Positions 15,123 to 24,735 are shown, counted from the first letter of the stretch. The stretch is 42,859 bases of DNA from Candidatus Saccharimonadota bacterium (GCA_027315225.1 DAHUYJ010000007.1:1-42859); one strand, 5' to 3'. Numbers and translations are program-made. Notes: generated from the letters alone by a model not told the origin.

Positions 15123-17312
15123 TTACTTGGATTCGCGGAACAGGCGGGAGGGCCACCAGTTCCAGCGGCCGAGCAGGGCGGCGATAGACGGCACCAGCAA
15201 CGTACGGACAAAGAACGTGTCAAGCAGTATACCGAAAGCGATGCCGAAGCCGATTTGCTGTAGCTGAGCATTACCGCCGACTAGCCCAAGTATGGTGAAG
15301 GTTCCAGCCAAGATCAGCCCGGCTGACGTTACAGTTGAGCCGGTAATGCCTACGGCTTTGGTGACCGCCTCGGACATGGTTTTGTGCTTGTGGGACTCCT
15401 CACGGATGCGGCTCATTACCAGAATGTTATAGTCCTCGCCGAGCGCCATGCAGAAGATGAACATTAGGAAGGGAAGTATAAAGTTCAACCCGTCCTGGCC
15501 GCCCATGTGGACAAAGACTATCATGGCAAATCCCAGGCTGGCCATGTAGGACAGGCCGACGGACAGGATCAGGTACCAAGGAGCCACCAGACTGCGCAGC
15601 AATACGGCAAGCAGCACGGCGATAATGAGCAGCACCACAGGAATAATTCGCTTGAGGTCGTTGGTGGTCGTCTGGTCGATATCGTAGGCGGCGGCATCAT
15701 TGCCGTAGACCTGGTTTTGGCTGGCGCCGACGCTGCTGGCTACCTTTTGCAGCGCGGCCCGGACGGCCGGGGTGGCCTGCGTTGCTGCCTGGCTGCCGCT
15801 TGGCCCGGCCTTTAGGGTGGCATAAAACTGTACGGTCCGGCCGTCCGGGCTGATGAACTGGGAGACAGCACTAAGAACCGGACTTGGCCGGTTGCTGTCG
15901 TGCAACAACTGTAATTGCCCGGGCGTAAGGGATAGGCCATTAGCGTTGAACGGGCCGCTGACGTCTTTGAACACCTTGGTCTGTGACGCCAGTTCCGACT
16001 GCGCCCTCTCAACGGCCGGCATGTTATTCCAGACCGAATGGTCGAACCTGAAGATCAGCACCTGGGGGCTGGCATCGGCCGCCGGAAAGTGCTGGGCAAT
16101 GATTTTCTGGCCTTTTGCCGACTGCGTGCCTGACGGCGCGCTTTGGTCGTTAAAGCCGGCAATCCGGTAACCAATAATTCCAAGTGACAGCCCGCCAAAG
16201 ATAATCGCTCCTACCACCAGCATGACAACCGGGCGCTTAATAACCCGGTCTGCCACACGTCCCCAGAGACCGATCTTGAGAGGTTGCTTACTTGTATTAG
16301 AAGGCCAGAACACTGCCCGGCCTAGAATTGCCAGCAGAGCCGGCAGGAAAGTAAGTGCAGCGAGCAGCATGATCGCTAAGCCGATGGCTAAGGCCGGGCC
16401 CAGACCGTGGTATAGACCGAACGTAGCCAGAACCAGACTCAGCAGCGCCGCGGCTACGGTGGCTGCCGAAAACGTGATGGATTCGCCGACCCTGGACAGC
16501 GCCTTGACTACTGCCTCTTTCGGCTCCAAGCCGCGGCGCAATTCCTCCCGCATCCGGAACACCAGGAACAACCCGTAGTCGGTTCCGGCGCCCAGCAACA
16601 GGACGATCAGCAAAATCTGCGTGATAAATGACACCTGCACACCGATTTTGGTCGATTCGGCAATGACCGGCTGGGCTACCAACAGGGCCAGCCCGGCGGG
16701 CACCAGCGTCACGATCGGCGCCAGCAGGGCGCGGAACACCAGAAGCAGCAGTACGAGTATAAGGATAACGGAGTAACCCTCGGTGCTGTTTCGGCCGGTA
16801 CGGTTGGCGTTGTTGGAGTCGACGCTTTCGGCCAGTTGGCCGGTCAAGTACACGTGCAGGCCTGCCGGCAGGTCCCGGCCCAGCTGGTCGCGGATATTGG
16901 ATGCGATAGTCGTGGCCTGGTTGCTGAAAGCGGCCTGGGTAATACCGAGCTTGATTTGCCGGGCCTGGCCGTCAGCTGACAGGCCCTGGTTCTGGACCTC
17001 GGTAATATCCGGTAATTTCCGTACGGCTGTCTCAATGCGCTGGATAGCAGTGTTATCAGCCGCAGTCAGCGGACCGTTATCGCGGGCCGCTACAATAGTC
17101 GAGCTATCGGCGGTATTTTTACCCTGAAAAACCGTTTCCAGCTCGGCGGCTTTGGTGGTCGGGCTGCTGGACGGCAGGAACTTGACGTTGTTGTTCTTAG
17201 AGACGTCATTGATGTTCAGGAAGTTGTGCGTCAGGACAGGCACGGCTATAAGCCAGGCGGCTATGATGAACCAGCGGAACCGGACCGAAAAGCGGGCAAT
17301 TGCTTCAAACAA
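15123..17312 (-). CDS. MMPL-family (RND superfamily) exporter
   Basis: A 729-residue integral membrane protein with two repeats of one helix, a large external loop and five helices, the 12-helix RND layout. Both halves carry the MMPL signature in the central membrane helices: GTDYGLFLVFRMREEL and GEDYNILVMSRIREES, whose Asp-Tyr pairs relay protons. MMPL proteins export lipids or drugs; substrate here is unknown. The start is TTG 17312 (no in-frame ATG nearby), supported by GGAGA 6 bases upstream. Divergent from the MFS exporter with about 95 bases between starts, so the two may be regulated together. Confidence 0.92.
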   Translation of the reverse strand: MFEAIARFSVRFRWFIIAAWLIAVPVLTHNFLNINDVSKNNNVKFLPSSSPTTKAAELETVFQGKNTADSSTIVAARDNGPLTAADNTAIQRIETAVRKLPDITEVQNQGLSADGQARQIKLGITQAAFSNQATTIASNIRDQLGRDLPAGLHVYLTGQLAESVDSNNANRTGRNSTEGYSVILILVLLLLVFRALLAPIVTLVPAGLALLVAQPVIAESTKIGVQVSFITQILLIVLLLGAGTDYGLFLVFRMREELRRGLEPKEAVVKALSRVGESITFSAATVAAALLSLVLATFGLYHGLGPALAIGLAIMLLAALTFLPALLAILGRAVFWPSNTSKQPLKIGLWGRVADRVIKRPVVMLVVGAIIFGGLSLGIIGYRIAGFNDQSAPSGTQSAKGQKIIAQHFPAADASPQVLIFRFDHSVWNNMPAVERAQSELASQTKVFKDVSGPFNANGLSLTPGQLQLLHDSNRPSPVLSAVSQFISPDGRTVQFYATLKAGPSGSQAATQATPAVRAALQKVASSVGASQNQVYGNDAAAYDIDQTTTNDLKRIIPVVLLIIAVLLAVLLRSLVAPWYLILSVGLSYMASLGFAMIVFVHMGGQDGLNFILPFLMFIFCMALGEDYNILVMSRIREESHKHKTMSEAVTKAVGITGSTVTSAGLILAGTFTILGLVGGNAQLQQIGFGIAFGILLDTFFVRTLLVPSIAALLGRWNWWPSRLFRESK

Positions 17313-17331
17313 GCGGCATCTCCATTTTTTT

Positions 17332-17337
17332 ATTTTA
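17332..17337 (-). promoter_or_regulatory. -10 box of the MMPL gene
   Basis: TAAAAT on the minus strand (17337-17332) would start transcription near 17326, giving a leader of about 14 bases that contains GGAGA. No clear -35 is seen. Confidence 0.4.
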
Positions 17338-17371
17338 GAGCAAGTTCGCCCAAAACGTGAAAAATTCCGCT

Positions 17372-17399
17372 TTGTAAAAAGTCCGGAGGTGCTTATAAT
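17372..17399 (+). promoter_or_regulatory. Promoter of the MFS exporter
   Basis: TTGTAA (17372-17377), a 16-base spacer and TATAAT (17394-17399). The -10 ends 8 bases before ATG 17408, so the transcript should be leaderless or nearly so. Confidence 0.65.
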
Positions 17400-17407
17400 C
17401 TAACAGA

Positions 17408-18874
17408 ATGGCAAAGGGCAAAAAACAAACGCATTGGTTCATCCTGGTCCTGGTGGCTCTCGCGCAGTTCATGGTCATCCTGGACGTGTCGATAGTTAAC
17501 GTGGCGTTGCCGGCCATCCAGCACGCCTTTCATATGAGCGACGCCAACCTGCAGTGGATCGTCACGGCCTACTCGCTGACGTTCGGCGGGTTCTTGCTGC
17601 TCGGCGGACGCAACGCCGACCTGTTCGGCCGGCGCCGCACGTTCCTGGGAGGAGTTGTGGTGTTCACGCTGGCCTCTCTGGGTTCTGGGTTGAGCTCGTC
17701 TGGCAATATGCTGATCGTTTTCCGGGCGCTGCAGGGTCTCGCCGGGGCTTACATGTCGCCGGCGGCGCTTTCGATCATCCTGGTCACCTACCGCGAAGGG
17801 CATGAACGTAACGTGGCGCTCTCAGTCTGGGGCGCGGTGGCTTCCGGCGGCGCGGCTATCGGCGTGCTGGCTGGCGGTATCATTACGCAGTACCTGACTT
17901 GGCGCTGGAATTTCTTCGTGAACATACCGGTCGGTATCTTTGTGGTAGCCGCGGCGCTCAAGGTACTCGACAAGCATGAGTCAAGCCTGGAACACCGCAG
18001 TCTCGACCTGCCAGGCGCCGTCCTGGTAACCGGCGGCTTGATGATGCTGGTGTACGCGCTAGTCAAGGCTCCGTCGTACGGCTGGCTTGATTACCGCACA
18101 CTGGTATTCTTCGTTATCAGCCTGGTTGCCCTAGTGCTCTTTGTGGTCAATGAACACCGGGCCAAGCACCCGCTGATGCCGCTCAGTATATTCAAGATCC
18201 GGAACGTTGCCGGCGCGGATTCGCTGATGCTGTTCATGTCTGCGGGGTTGTTCTCGGTCTTTTTCTTCACCACTCTGTATATGCAGGAAGTCCTGGGATA
18301 CACGCCGGTCCGGACGGGTTTCAGCTTTTTGCTCGTACCGGTGGTCATCGCTGTTGTCGCTACCAATGTGCCGCGTTTGGTGCGCCGGGTAGGTTATAAA
18401 CCGATCCTGGTCGTCACGCCGCTGCTGGTGTCGGCCGGGCTGTTCTGGTTGTCGCATATCCCGGTGCATGGTTCATATTGGGGCAATGTCGCCCCAGGGC
18501 TGCTGCTCATGGGGCTCGGCATGGGCGCGACGTTCGTCAGTGTGACTATCGCCGCGACTTCCGGTGTTCCTCATCACGAAGCCGGCTTGGCCTCAGGACT
18601 TTTGAACACTGCCCAACAGGTCGGCGGCGCTGTCGGCCTGGCCGTATTAACAGGGGTGGCGACCTCCAGCACAACGCACTATCTAAGCGGATTGCACTTG
18701 CACGCTGCGCCCAGCCGGGCGGCCATCGCCGCGGCCACCGTGCACGGCTTCCACGACGGCTATCTGATTGCTTCATGCTTCGGGATCGGCGCCTCGCTGA
18801 TCGCCATCTTTGTCCTTCGCGCCCAAAAAGCCAAGACCGACCCCAGCCACGGCGAGATGGTGGGGATGGGATAA
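17408..18874 (+). CDS. MFS exporter, DHA2 (14-helix) drug:H+ antiporter family
   Basis: A 488-residue transporter of the EmrB/QacA type. It shows the family start (LVALAQFMVILDVSIVNVALPAIQ, with the motif D1 Asp in helix 1), motif A after helix 2 (GGRNADLFGRRRTFLGG), a motif C-like Gly-rich helix 5 (GAVASGGAAIGVLAGGII) followed by W-R-W-NFFVNIPVG, and enough hydrophobic segments for 14 helices. DHA2 members export drugs or metabolites using the proton gradient; substrate is unknown. It shares an intergenic region with the MMPL exporter. Confidence 0.93.
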   Translation: MAKGKKQTHWFILVLVALAQFMVILDVSIVNVALPAIQHAFHMSDANLQWIVTAYSLTFGGFLLLGGRNADLFGRRRTFLGGVVVFTLASLGSGLSSSGNMLIVFRALQGLAGAYMSPAALSIILVTYREGHERNVALSVWGAVASGGAAIGVLAGGIITQYLTWRWNFFVNIPVGIFVVAAALKVLDKHESSLEHRSLDLPGAVLVTGGLMMLVYALVKAPSYGWLDYRTLVFFVISLVALVLFVVNEHRAKHPLMPLSIFKIRNVAGADSLMLFMSAGLFSVFFFTTLYMQEVLGYTPVRTGFSFLLVPVVIAVVATNVPRLVRRVGYKPILVVTPLLVSAGLFWLSHIPVHGSYWGNVAPGLLLMGLGMGATFVSVTIAATSGVPHHEAGLASGLLNTAQQVGGAVGLAVLTGVATSSTTHYLSGLHLHAAPSRAAIAAATVHGFHDGYLIASCFGIGASLIAIFVLRAQKAKTDPSHGEMVGMG

Positions 18875-18897
18875 GGACGAGCCTCTAGGCGAAGCGC

Positions 18898-18926
18898 TTG
18901 ATTTTGTTGCTGTTTGATGGTACTCT
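18898..18926 (+). promoter_or_regulatory. Promoter of the His-rich surface protein gene
   Basis: TTGATT (18898-18903), a 17-base spacer and TACTCT (18921-18926) preceded by TGG. Start near 18933; the leader contains GGAGG 8 bases before ATG 18959. Confidence 0.55.
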
Positions 18927-18958
18927 ACGAAAGCAGAGTGTTAATGGAGGCCAAGCCA

Positions 18959-19891
18959 ATGGGAGAGTTAGTAGGGACCATACCTCAACACCAACAAGAC
19001 ACACGTGAACAATTAATAGCATTATCAATCAGTGAAGTCAGTGGATTGGGCGTAGCGCCTGAGACAATGACCGCTTTTGCCACTCCGGAGGCTTCGGCTT
19101 CTGAGACACAAGAAACATATATAGGAGCCACAGCCATCACGGCAGGGCCTGTAGAGACCCAAGAGTCCGCCCACAACTCAGTACTTGACCGGCTCCGTGG
19201 TACTGCCGTGGGCAAGTTTCTAACCCGTACGGCTGTAGTTCTTGCTGGTATCGGTGGCGGTTCAGCAATAGCTGGATCTACTGCCGGCGAAGCCCTGGCT
19301 GCACAAGGCCACCATCGCCATGGCCAGCATAGTGGGCGTGCTCATGGGGCAGGACACCACAGCAGCCTCATGTCCCCAGACCAGATGGCCTTTGACGCTA
19401 TACATTACTATGATGACGAAATTAACAATAGTGGTACAAACCTAAGGGGTAAACCAAAGAAGCTAGAGCTAAAGCCCCACCTGTTTCTAGAGGCCACTAA
19501 TTGTCCCCCAAATCGCACGGACGTTAATCAACTGCTAAGGTTCAACCAGAAGGGGGCATATTCGGAGAGCTGCACTAAAGTAAACGGCAAATTTCAGTCC
19601 TACATGGTCAAGCATCGCTATATATATTATCCACCGGCCGCTAAGGCGGTGGACTTGATGCCTCCCTTAGAGCAAATAGGTGATGTAGCAGCCCAATCAG
19701 CGGGCATTGACCAGCATGGTACACCAGCTGCGGTAAAGATTATTTGGGGTAAACGGGCAACCACAGCCTACCTTAAATATAAGGAAGACTCTGCATTAAT
19801 GCAGTCCGGCCAGCAGGATCTTAAAGGGTTACAAATCAGCGTTTCGAACAAGACTAAGAAAGTCACCGCCAAATCGCCAACTTGGTATTGA
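18959..19891 (+). CDS. Unknown membrane-anchored protein with His-rich segment
   Basis: A 310-residue protein with no family I recognise. Layout: about 75 polar residues, a single hydrophobic Gly/Ala-rich segment (TRTAVVLAGIGGGSAIAGST), a His-rich stretch (HHRHGQHSGRAHGAGHHSS), then a globular-looking domain with two cysteines (EATNCPPNRTD and YSESCTKVN) that could form a disulfide. This suggests a membrane anchor with an extracytoplasmic C-terminal domain, and His residues that might bind metal. ATG 18959 is chosen for the GGAGG site; an ATG at 18914 would lie within the promoter. It precedes two other surface genes. Confidence 0.7.
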   Translation: MGELVGTIPQHQQDTREQLIALSISEVSGLGVAPETMTAFATPEASASETQETYIGATAITAGPVETQESAHNSVLDRLRGTAVGKFLTRTAVVLAGIGGGSAIAGSTAGEALAAQGHHRHGQHSGRAHGAGHHSSLMSPDQMAFDAIHYYDDEINNSGTNLRGKPKKLELKPHLFLEATNCPPNRTDVNQLLRFNQKGAYSESCTKVNGKFQSYMVKHRYIYYPPAAKAVDLMPPLEQIGDVAAQSAGIDQHGTPAAVKIIWGKRATTAYLKYKEDSALMQSGQQDLKGLQISVSNKTKKVTAKSPTWY

Positions 19892-19960
19892 TCGACACGG
19901 TTCTAGATTCTCTGATGCCGCACTTATAGCAGCTGTTAGCAGCTATTTATGACGGGGAAG

Positions 19961-19989
19961 TTGCCCGATAAGCACAAGCGCTGTACAAT
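19961..19989 (+). promoter_or_regulatory. Promoter of the surface-protein operon
   Basis: TTGCCC (19961-19966), a 17-base spacer and TACAAT (19984-19989) precede the 20019 gene; the leader of about 22 bases holds an AAGGA site. Just upstream, TAGCAGCT is repeated directly within 19926-19945 and CGGG/CCCG can pair across 19953-19967. Confidence 0.55.
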
Positions 19990-20018
19990 TGCTCCTGTAG
20001 TGAACATCTAAGGACGCT

Positions 20019-20552
20019 ATGAACAAAAAAAATGCCGACAGCGCTATTAAACCCGGTGAAAAAACTGCTATCGTCGCTATACCAGAGCCTAGAAAACGAC
20101 TCTTGCTTATAGCGGTTATTTGCGTAGTTATTGTGGTAGGTGTAGTTGCAGGGATACTTATCAGCCGCACCCTACAAAACAAAGCAAGGATTAACGTATC
20201 AAAGCTCAACGCCCTTGTTCAGTCAAATGATTGCAGCAAAAAAGCCATGCAGTCTATAGGCAGCGATAAGCCCAACAAACAACAGGTGGATGCCTCTATT
20301 ACTCTCTTGAACTATAGAGGCTACTGCCTGGTGAAGAACGGCAATTACAAGCAAGCCAGCGCAGAACTCGAGCAGTTAAAGAGTTATTATGCGATTAAGG
20401 GCGACAAAGTTGCCATAAAAAACCTCAACCAACGAATCGCGACTGTTAATTATGCTGCTACCCATCACGGACGGCCATATACCAATGCCCACCCCGAACT
20501 TAGCCAGACCGAAGCTGCGAAGCTACAAAAATTCTATGAGGCACATCAATGA
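20019..20552 (+). CDS. Membrane-anchored helical (TPR-like) protein
   Basis: A 177-residue protein with a cytoplasmic N-terminus of about 27 residues, one strong membrane helix (LLLIAVICVVIVVGVVAGILI), and an extracytoplasmic helical domain. Segments such as ITLLNYRGYCLVKNGNYKQASAELEQL have the spacing of tetratricopeptide repeats, suggesting a protein-binding scaffold. Cysteines in NDCSKK and GYCLVK may pair. Its stop overlaps the start of the 1348-residue secreted protein (ATGA, 4 bases), so the two are translationally coupled and likely act together. Family unknown. Confidence 0.75.
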   Translation: MNKKNADSAIKPGEKTAIVAIPEPRKRLLLIAVICVVIVVGVVAGILISRTLQNKARINVSKLNALVQSNDCSKKAMQSIGSDKPNKQQVDASITLLNYRGYCLVKNGNYKQASAELEQLKSYYAIKGDKVAIKNLNQRIATVNYAATHHGRPYTNAHPELSQTEAAKLQKFYEAHQ

Positions 20553-23500
20553 CTAGGTACTGGGTCAAGACTAGCCTAACGGGCGCGCTATTCTTAATAG
20601 TGTTGATGTTTGTCATGAAAGTTTCGACTAGTAATGCGTATGCCGCGGCCAATAAAACGATCCAGGGCGACATCTCAAACAGCACTGATTGTCCCCAACC
20701 CCCTTCCTCTAGCAACTGTCATGCGATTACTGACAACGAAGATTCGTATTACGATATTTGGGACTCTTTGGGGACGGGTGGCGAGACCATAGAAGTAGAC
20801 GTTTACTATACTTGTACCTCTGGTGGTGTGGGGTTTGATGCATCCACTAGCGGAGGCAACGGCCTTACAAGCCGTCTGAACAGTAACATTTGCGCATCGG
20901 AACCTGCCGGCTATTCTCCTAGTAGTCCCGTGACCATGTACTTTAAAATGAATAGCCCCTGTGCTACGACGGAAAGCGGTCAGTACTGTCACGCTATTTT
21001 AGATATGCATGCAGAAGATCCTCTTGGAGATGGCGGCCATTTCTCCTACACACTGGTAATTAGACAGGGCAACAATCCATCAATCTCTTACGCTGCTCAG
21101 CAGAACCCAGGTAATACTATAGGAAGCAGTTGGCCTCCCGGCGGTAGTGATAGTCAGTTTGGTGTGTTTGCTGACAGTCAGACTATTAATTTCCAACCCC
21201 CATGCGGTTTTGGCAGTCATAATGTAGAAGTGGCGTGGAGCGGTGCTGACTACGGAGCTCCCTATCAGAATAGCGGCATTCAATTTACTTTAACGGATAA
21301 TGGCAATCCGGTTACCCTGAGCAACGGTAAATTTATCAACAATCCTATAAGTAAAGATGCACTTGGCGATTATCCCAGTAGTGCTGTTTTTTCTATTGAA
21401 TTTCAGGCAGTAGCAGGACACCATTATCAGTGGGCGTGGACAAGCGAAAGCCCATATAATGAGATTGTTTACTCCATTCCCTTTACATCGAACTCATTTG
21501 ACTACGGAGTCCAGTGTTCCTCCAAGCAGCCTACGAACCCCTCGCCAACGACCAAGGCACAGTGCTCAACTCTTTCCGTAACAGACCCGGGCGGATACAC
21601 TACAGGCAGTGGCAAAACTGCTGTTACGCATAAAACAAACACTCTGGTTAATAGTAGTAATGCGGCTCCCTCCATCAACGCCAGTAATCCCAGTAATAAC
21701 GGGGCTTCCTGGAACGGTGATAGCGGGTCGGTGAGTGGGATAGTGAGTAACGGCAGTACCAATAAATTTAACTATTTACCAACTGGGGCCAACTCTGTCA
21801 CCATTACGACCAGAACGATTTACTACGACTCAAGTGCTAATAAGTGGTATAAGGTACCCGGCAGTGATACCTCTACGACCGCTGGTCCGCCTTGCTACTC
21901 TGCAGAGTGCAACATCTACCAAGTAGTTGGTAATCTGCCTGATGGGTACACAAGCCCGGGCGGTACTGTAACTGTCTACGCAGAAGTGTGGAATGACTCT
22001 TCTATCGTAGAATACTCCGGCGACCCTGCTGCACATGCTCAGCTACAGCTACAGAATAACGGTGGCGACTTTGGTTTTGCGGCACCGGTGGCGGGATCCT
22101 CATACTTGAATACGCCTACGAATGGCGGCCAATGGACCCCTAGCAATGCGGGCTGGTGGCAACCAATCTCATTCCAGACAACGGCACCTACAACTGGCAC
22201 AAGCGGTACTATAGTCGCCCAAATGGCCTATGCCGGCGAGTTCTTTATGGGAAGCTCGTGTAGCTACACAGTTAATTTTTACCCGCCACCCTTAATTAAC
22301 GTAGATAACGCCATATGTGGCTCATCGTCACCGACGCTTAATGGTTGGGCGTTTGCCCGAAACGGCCAAGAAGGGCAATCTATAAATGTCGATGTCTATG
22401 TGGATGGACCCGCTGGTACGGGGACATACATGGGTCGCTTCCTGGCAAACGGCTCCAGGCCTGACGTAGATGCCGCTTATGGCATACCGGGGAATCACGG
22501 GTTCAGCATTCCTATACCCACTTCCTATCAAGACGGGCAGAACCATACGTTTTACGCCTATGCTATTGATCCAAGCGGTATCGAAAACGGAGGGCCTTCC
22601 ACCTATGCTATGACCGGCTGCGAATCGTTTGACCTGCAGCCGGGAGCGAATGGCGGGGCACTAAGCCCAACCATAGAATATCCGTCAAGTTTTGATGGTT
22701 CCGCTACGGTTACTGTGACATATGGTCCGAACAATAACTCATGGTATGGGCCCGATCTTAATGGCTCCAACCAGAATAAGGTGCCAGGCTTCCCGGGAGT
22801 ACCGGCTTCTGTCCCGTATACACTAACAAAGAACGGTACCGTACTTTCTAGCGGTTCAGTACCCAGCCCGACCAGCAACAGTCGCTTCAACGACACTACG
22901 TACACACCAACCGCACTCACTATCGCTCCAGGGACATATCAGGCCGGAGACACTTATTGCATTAACGTCAGCGCGGATCCCATTGACGGGTATATCCAAA
23001 ACGACGGTACCGTATTGAGCGTAACCAACGGCGGTCCGGACACCCAGTCGTCATGCGACACAGTAAAAAACCGGCCGTACTTCAAAGCCTACAATAGCGA
23101 TGTGTCGGCTGGAGGCAACTTCAAATCCATAGACAGCACCTGTGGAGGCGGCGGAACGCTCGCGGGCTGGAATAACGATAGCGGCACAAATCCAAGTTAT
23201 GATTTCGGTTCTGGCGCCCAGTTCAGTGCGCTGGCACTTGGTAACATTGTAGGTTTCGCTAGCGCGCAGCAAACCGGTGTTGACCGTTCCCGGGCCCCCA
23301 CTACCTTAAGTTTTGCCAATACCGCTAACAACAGCGGCAGCGGCACCGACGGGTCAAGTTATAGTCCATATCTGGGGGGTAAACTTGGCAGCAGTAACTG
23401 TCTGTCAGATGCGACAGCACCTGCTGACGCCGCCGCACTGGATACCGGAGGCGTTACACCATACACGCTTGGCATAAGCGGTTTATCCAGTGGCGGCCAA

Positions 23501-24595
23501 ACGATTGGCACGGCCGCCAACCCGGTGAACGTAGACCTTACGGGCGGCTCTGTAGCACCGGGCACGGACACATCCCTCTTTGTTAATGGCAATGTATATA
23601 TAAGTGGCAACATCGTTTACGGGGGTAGTAACTGGAACCTAAGCAACGTGCCGTCTTTCGCGCTGCATGCTACCGGCAACATATACATTGATCCGAGCGT
23701 AACCGAACTGGAAGGCATGTACATAGCTAAGGCTACCTCGTCGGGCGGCGGCACTATATACACATGCGGTACCAGCAGCTACGCACCCGTGGCCGCGAAG
23801 GTTTTATATGGTACCTGCAACAAACAGTTAACCGTTTATGGAAGTTTCTCCGCTAACCAGGTTAACTTGATGCGGACTTTCGGCTCACTACGCGACGCTC
23901 GACCAGTAGCAGGAGAGTCGGCGGTCAGCGTCACCAAAAATGGTACCGACTATAGTTCATGCGGGCCTTACGCACCAGGTGCCTATCCTTGCTCTGCGGA
24001 CGGCACATCAGTATACGCCCTTCAGGAGTACAAGAGTACTTACTCATTGACAATACCTGCCGGTACTGGCTACAAACTGGATCTTAACTACGGGAATTAC
24101 CAAGGCAACTGGCCGCCTCCAGCGGGGCTAAGTCCGCCCTACACGTACGATGTCGAAGTCGACGTTAATGGTGCCCAAGTAGGCAGCGACTTGCATCTCT
24201 CTGCCGCCGGGTCTTCAAAGACCGTTAACCTCGGCACCCTGCCGGCAAACCCCTCAATCACTATTACATGGAAGAACAACTACTATGGCAGTGACATAGG
24301 TTTTGTCCCTTGGAACGGTAACACTTATGCTTATGACCCGAACTTCGAAATACATTCGTTAACCGTCAGTTCGCCGGCAACCCCGACCACGCCGGCCTCA
24401 ATCACCAGCGCCGCCAGCTGTAGTAACAGCGGCGGCGGCTGGATGAGCCTGGCCTTGGGGACAGGCTACAATACGTGCGCAGCCGAGGTCTTCTATCTTG
24501 ACCCGTCCCTTTACTTGTCTAACCCGGCCATAGAACCGCCAAGCAACGGGGCCCCGCAAGCCGACTCCATTACAAGCTTGCCGCCGGTTCTCTAG
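20549..24595 (+). CDS. Large secreted Cys-rich protein, candidate adhesin
   Basis: A 1348-residue protein starting with a signal peptide or N-terminal anchor (residues 1-35, hydrophobic core ALFLIVLMFVM, then SNAYAA as a possible cleavage region). The rest is rich in Ser, Thr, Gly, Asn and aromatic residues with beta-rich character and about 24 cysteines spread through it, suggesting extracellular disulfides. Near residues 1010-1110 motifs such as LFVNGNVYISGNIVYGGSNW and ALHATGNIYIDPSVTELEGM look like a beta-solenoid. No LPXTG signal or C-terminal membrane helix is seen. Located directly before pilM, so a pilus-associated or host-contact adhesin is plausible; this role is inferred. Confidence 0.75.
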   Translation: MTRYWVKTSLTGALFLIVLMFVMKVSTSNAYAAANKTIQGDISNSTDCPQPPSSSNCHAITDNEDSYYDIWDSLGTGGETIEVDVYYTCTSGGVGFDASTSGGNGLTSRLNSNICASEPAGYSPSSPVTMYFKMNSPCATTESGQYCHAILDMHAEDPLGDGGHFSYTLVIRQGNNPSISYAAQQNPGNTIGSSWPPGGSDSQFGVFADSQTINFQPPCGFGSHNVEVAWSGADYGAPYQNSGIQFTLTDNGNPVTLSNGKFINNPISKDALGDYPSSAVFSIEFQAVAGHHYQWAWTSESPYNEIVYSIPFTSNSFDYGVQCSSKQPTNPSPTTKAQCSTLSVTDPGGYTTGSGKTAVTHKTNTLVNSSNAAPSINASNPSNNGASWNGDSGSVSGIVSNGSTNKFNYLPTGANSVTITTRTIYYDSSANKWYKVPGSDTSTTAGPPCYSAECNIYQVVGNLPDGYTSPGGTVTVYAEVWNDSSIVEYSGDPAAHAQLQLQNNGGDFGFAAPVAGSSYLNTPTNGGQWTPSNAGWWQPISFQTTAPTTGTSGTIVAQMAYAGEFFMGSSCSYTVNFYPPPLINVDNAICGSSSPTLNGWAFARNGQEGQSINVDVYVDGPAGTGTYMGRFLANGSRPDVDAAYGIPGNHGFSIPIPTSYQDGQNHTFYAYAIDPSGIENGGPSTYAMTGCESFDLQPGANGGALSPTIEYPSSFDGSATVTVTYGPNNNSWYGPDLNGSNQNKVPGFPGVPASVPYTLTKNGTVLSSGSVPSPTSNSRFNDTTYTPTALTIAPGTYQAGDTYCINVSADPIDGYIQNDGTVLSVTNGGPDTQSSCDTVKNRPYFKAYNSDVSAGGNFKSIDSTCGGGGTLAGWNNDSGTNPSYDFGSGAQFSALALGNIVGFASAQQTGVDRSRAPTTLSFANTANNSGSGTDGSSYSPYLGGKLGSSNCLSDATAPADAAALDTGGVTPYTLGISGLSSGGQTIGTAANPVNVDLTGGSVAPGTDTSLFVNGNVYISGNIVYGGSNWNLSNVPSFALHATGNIYIDPSVTELEGMYIAKATSSGGGTIYTCGTSSYAPVAAKVLYGTCNKQLTVYGSFSANQVNLMRTFGSLRDARPVAGESAVSVTKNGTDYSSCGPYAPGAYPCSADGTSVYALQEYKSTYSLTIPAGTGYKLDLNYGNYQGNWPPPAGLSPPYTYDVEVDVNGAQVGSDLHLSAAGSSKTVNLGTLPANPSITITWKNNYYGSDIGFVPWNGNTYAYDPNFEIHSLTVSSPATPTTPASITSAASCSNSGGGWMSLALGTGYNTCAAEVFYLDPSLYLSNPAIEPPSNGAPQADSITSLPPVL

Positions 24596-24598
24596 CGT

Positions 24599-24613
24599 GC
24601 TTATGCTATAATT
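24599..24613 (+). promoter_or_regulatory. Distal promoter of the pil cluster
   Basis: GCTTATGCTATAATT, with TATAAT at 24607-24612 preceded by TGC. The same 15 bases recur at 24710-24724. A transcript from here would carry a leader of about 117 bases before pilM. Confidence 0.55.
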
Positions 24614-24701
24614 CGTGCAGAGGACCATAGCCTTATAACAATAAAGACTCGAAGATACAAAAAAATGGGTGGGAAAACCAATCTTAACCGACAACGATTT
24701 A

Positions 24702-24724
24702 CAGATAACGCTTATGCTATAATT
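24702..24724 (+). promoter_or_regulatory. Proximal promoter of the pil cluster
   Basis: CAGATAACGCTTATG (24702-24716) runs into an extended -10 TATAAT (24718-24723). The expected start near 24730 leaves about 6 bases before the pilM ATG 24736. The same 15-base element precedes the minor-pilin operon at 33777. Confidence 0.6.
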
Positions 24725-24735
24725 GGGGCTGCGTT

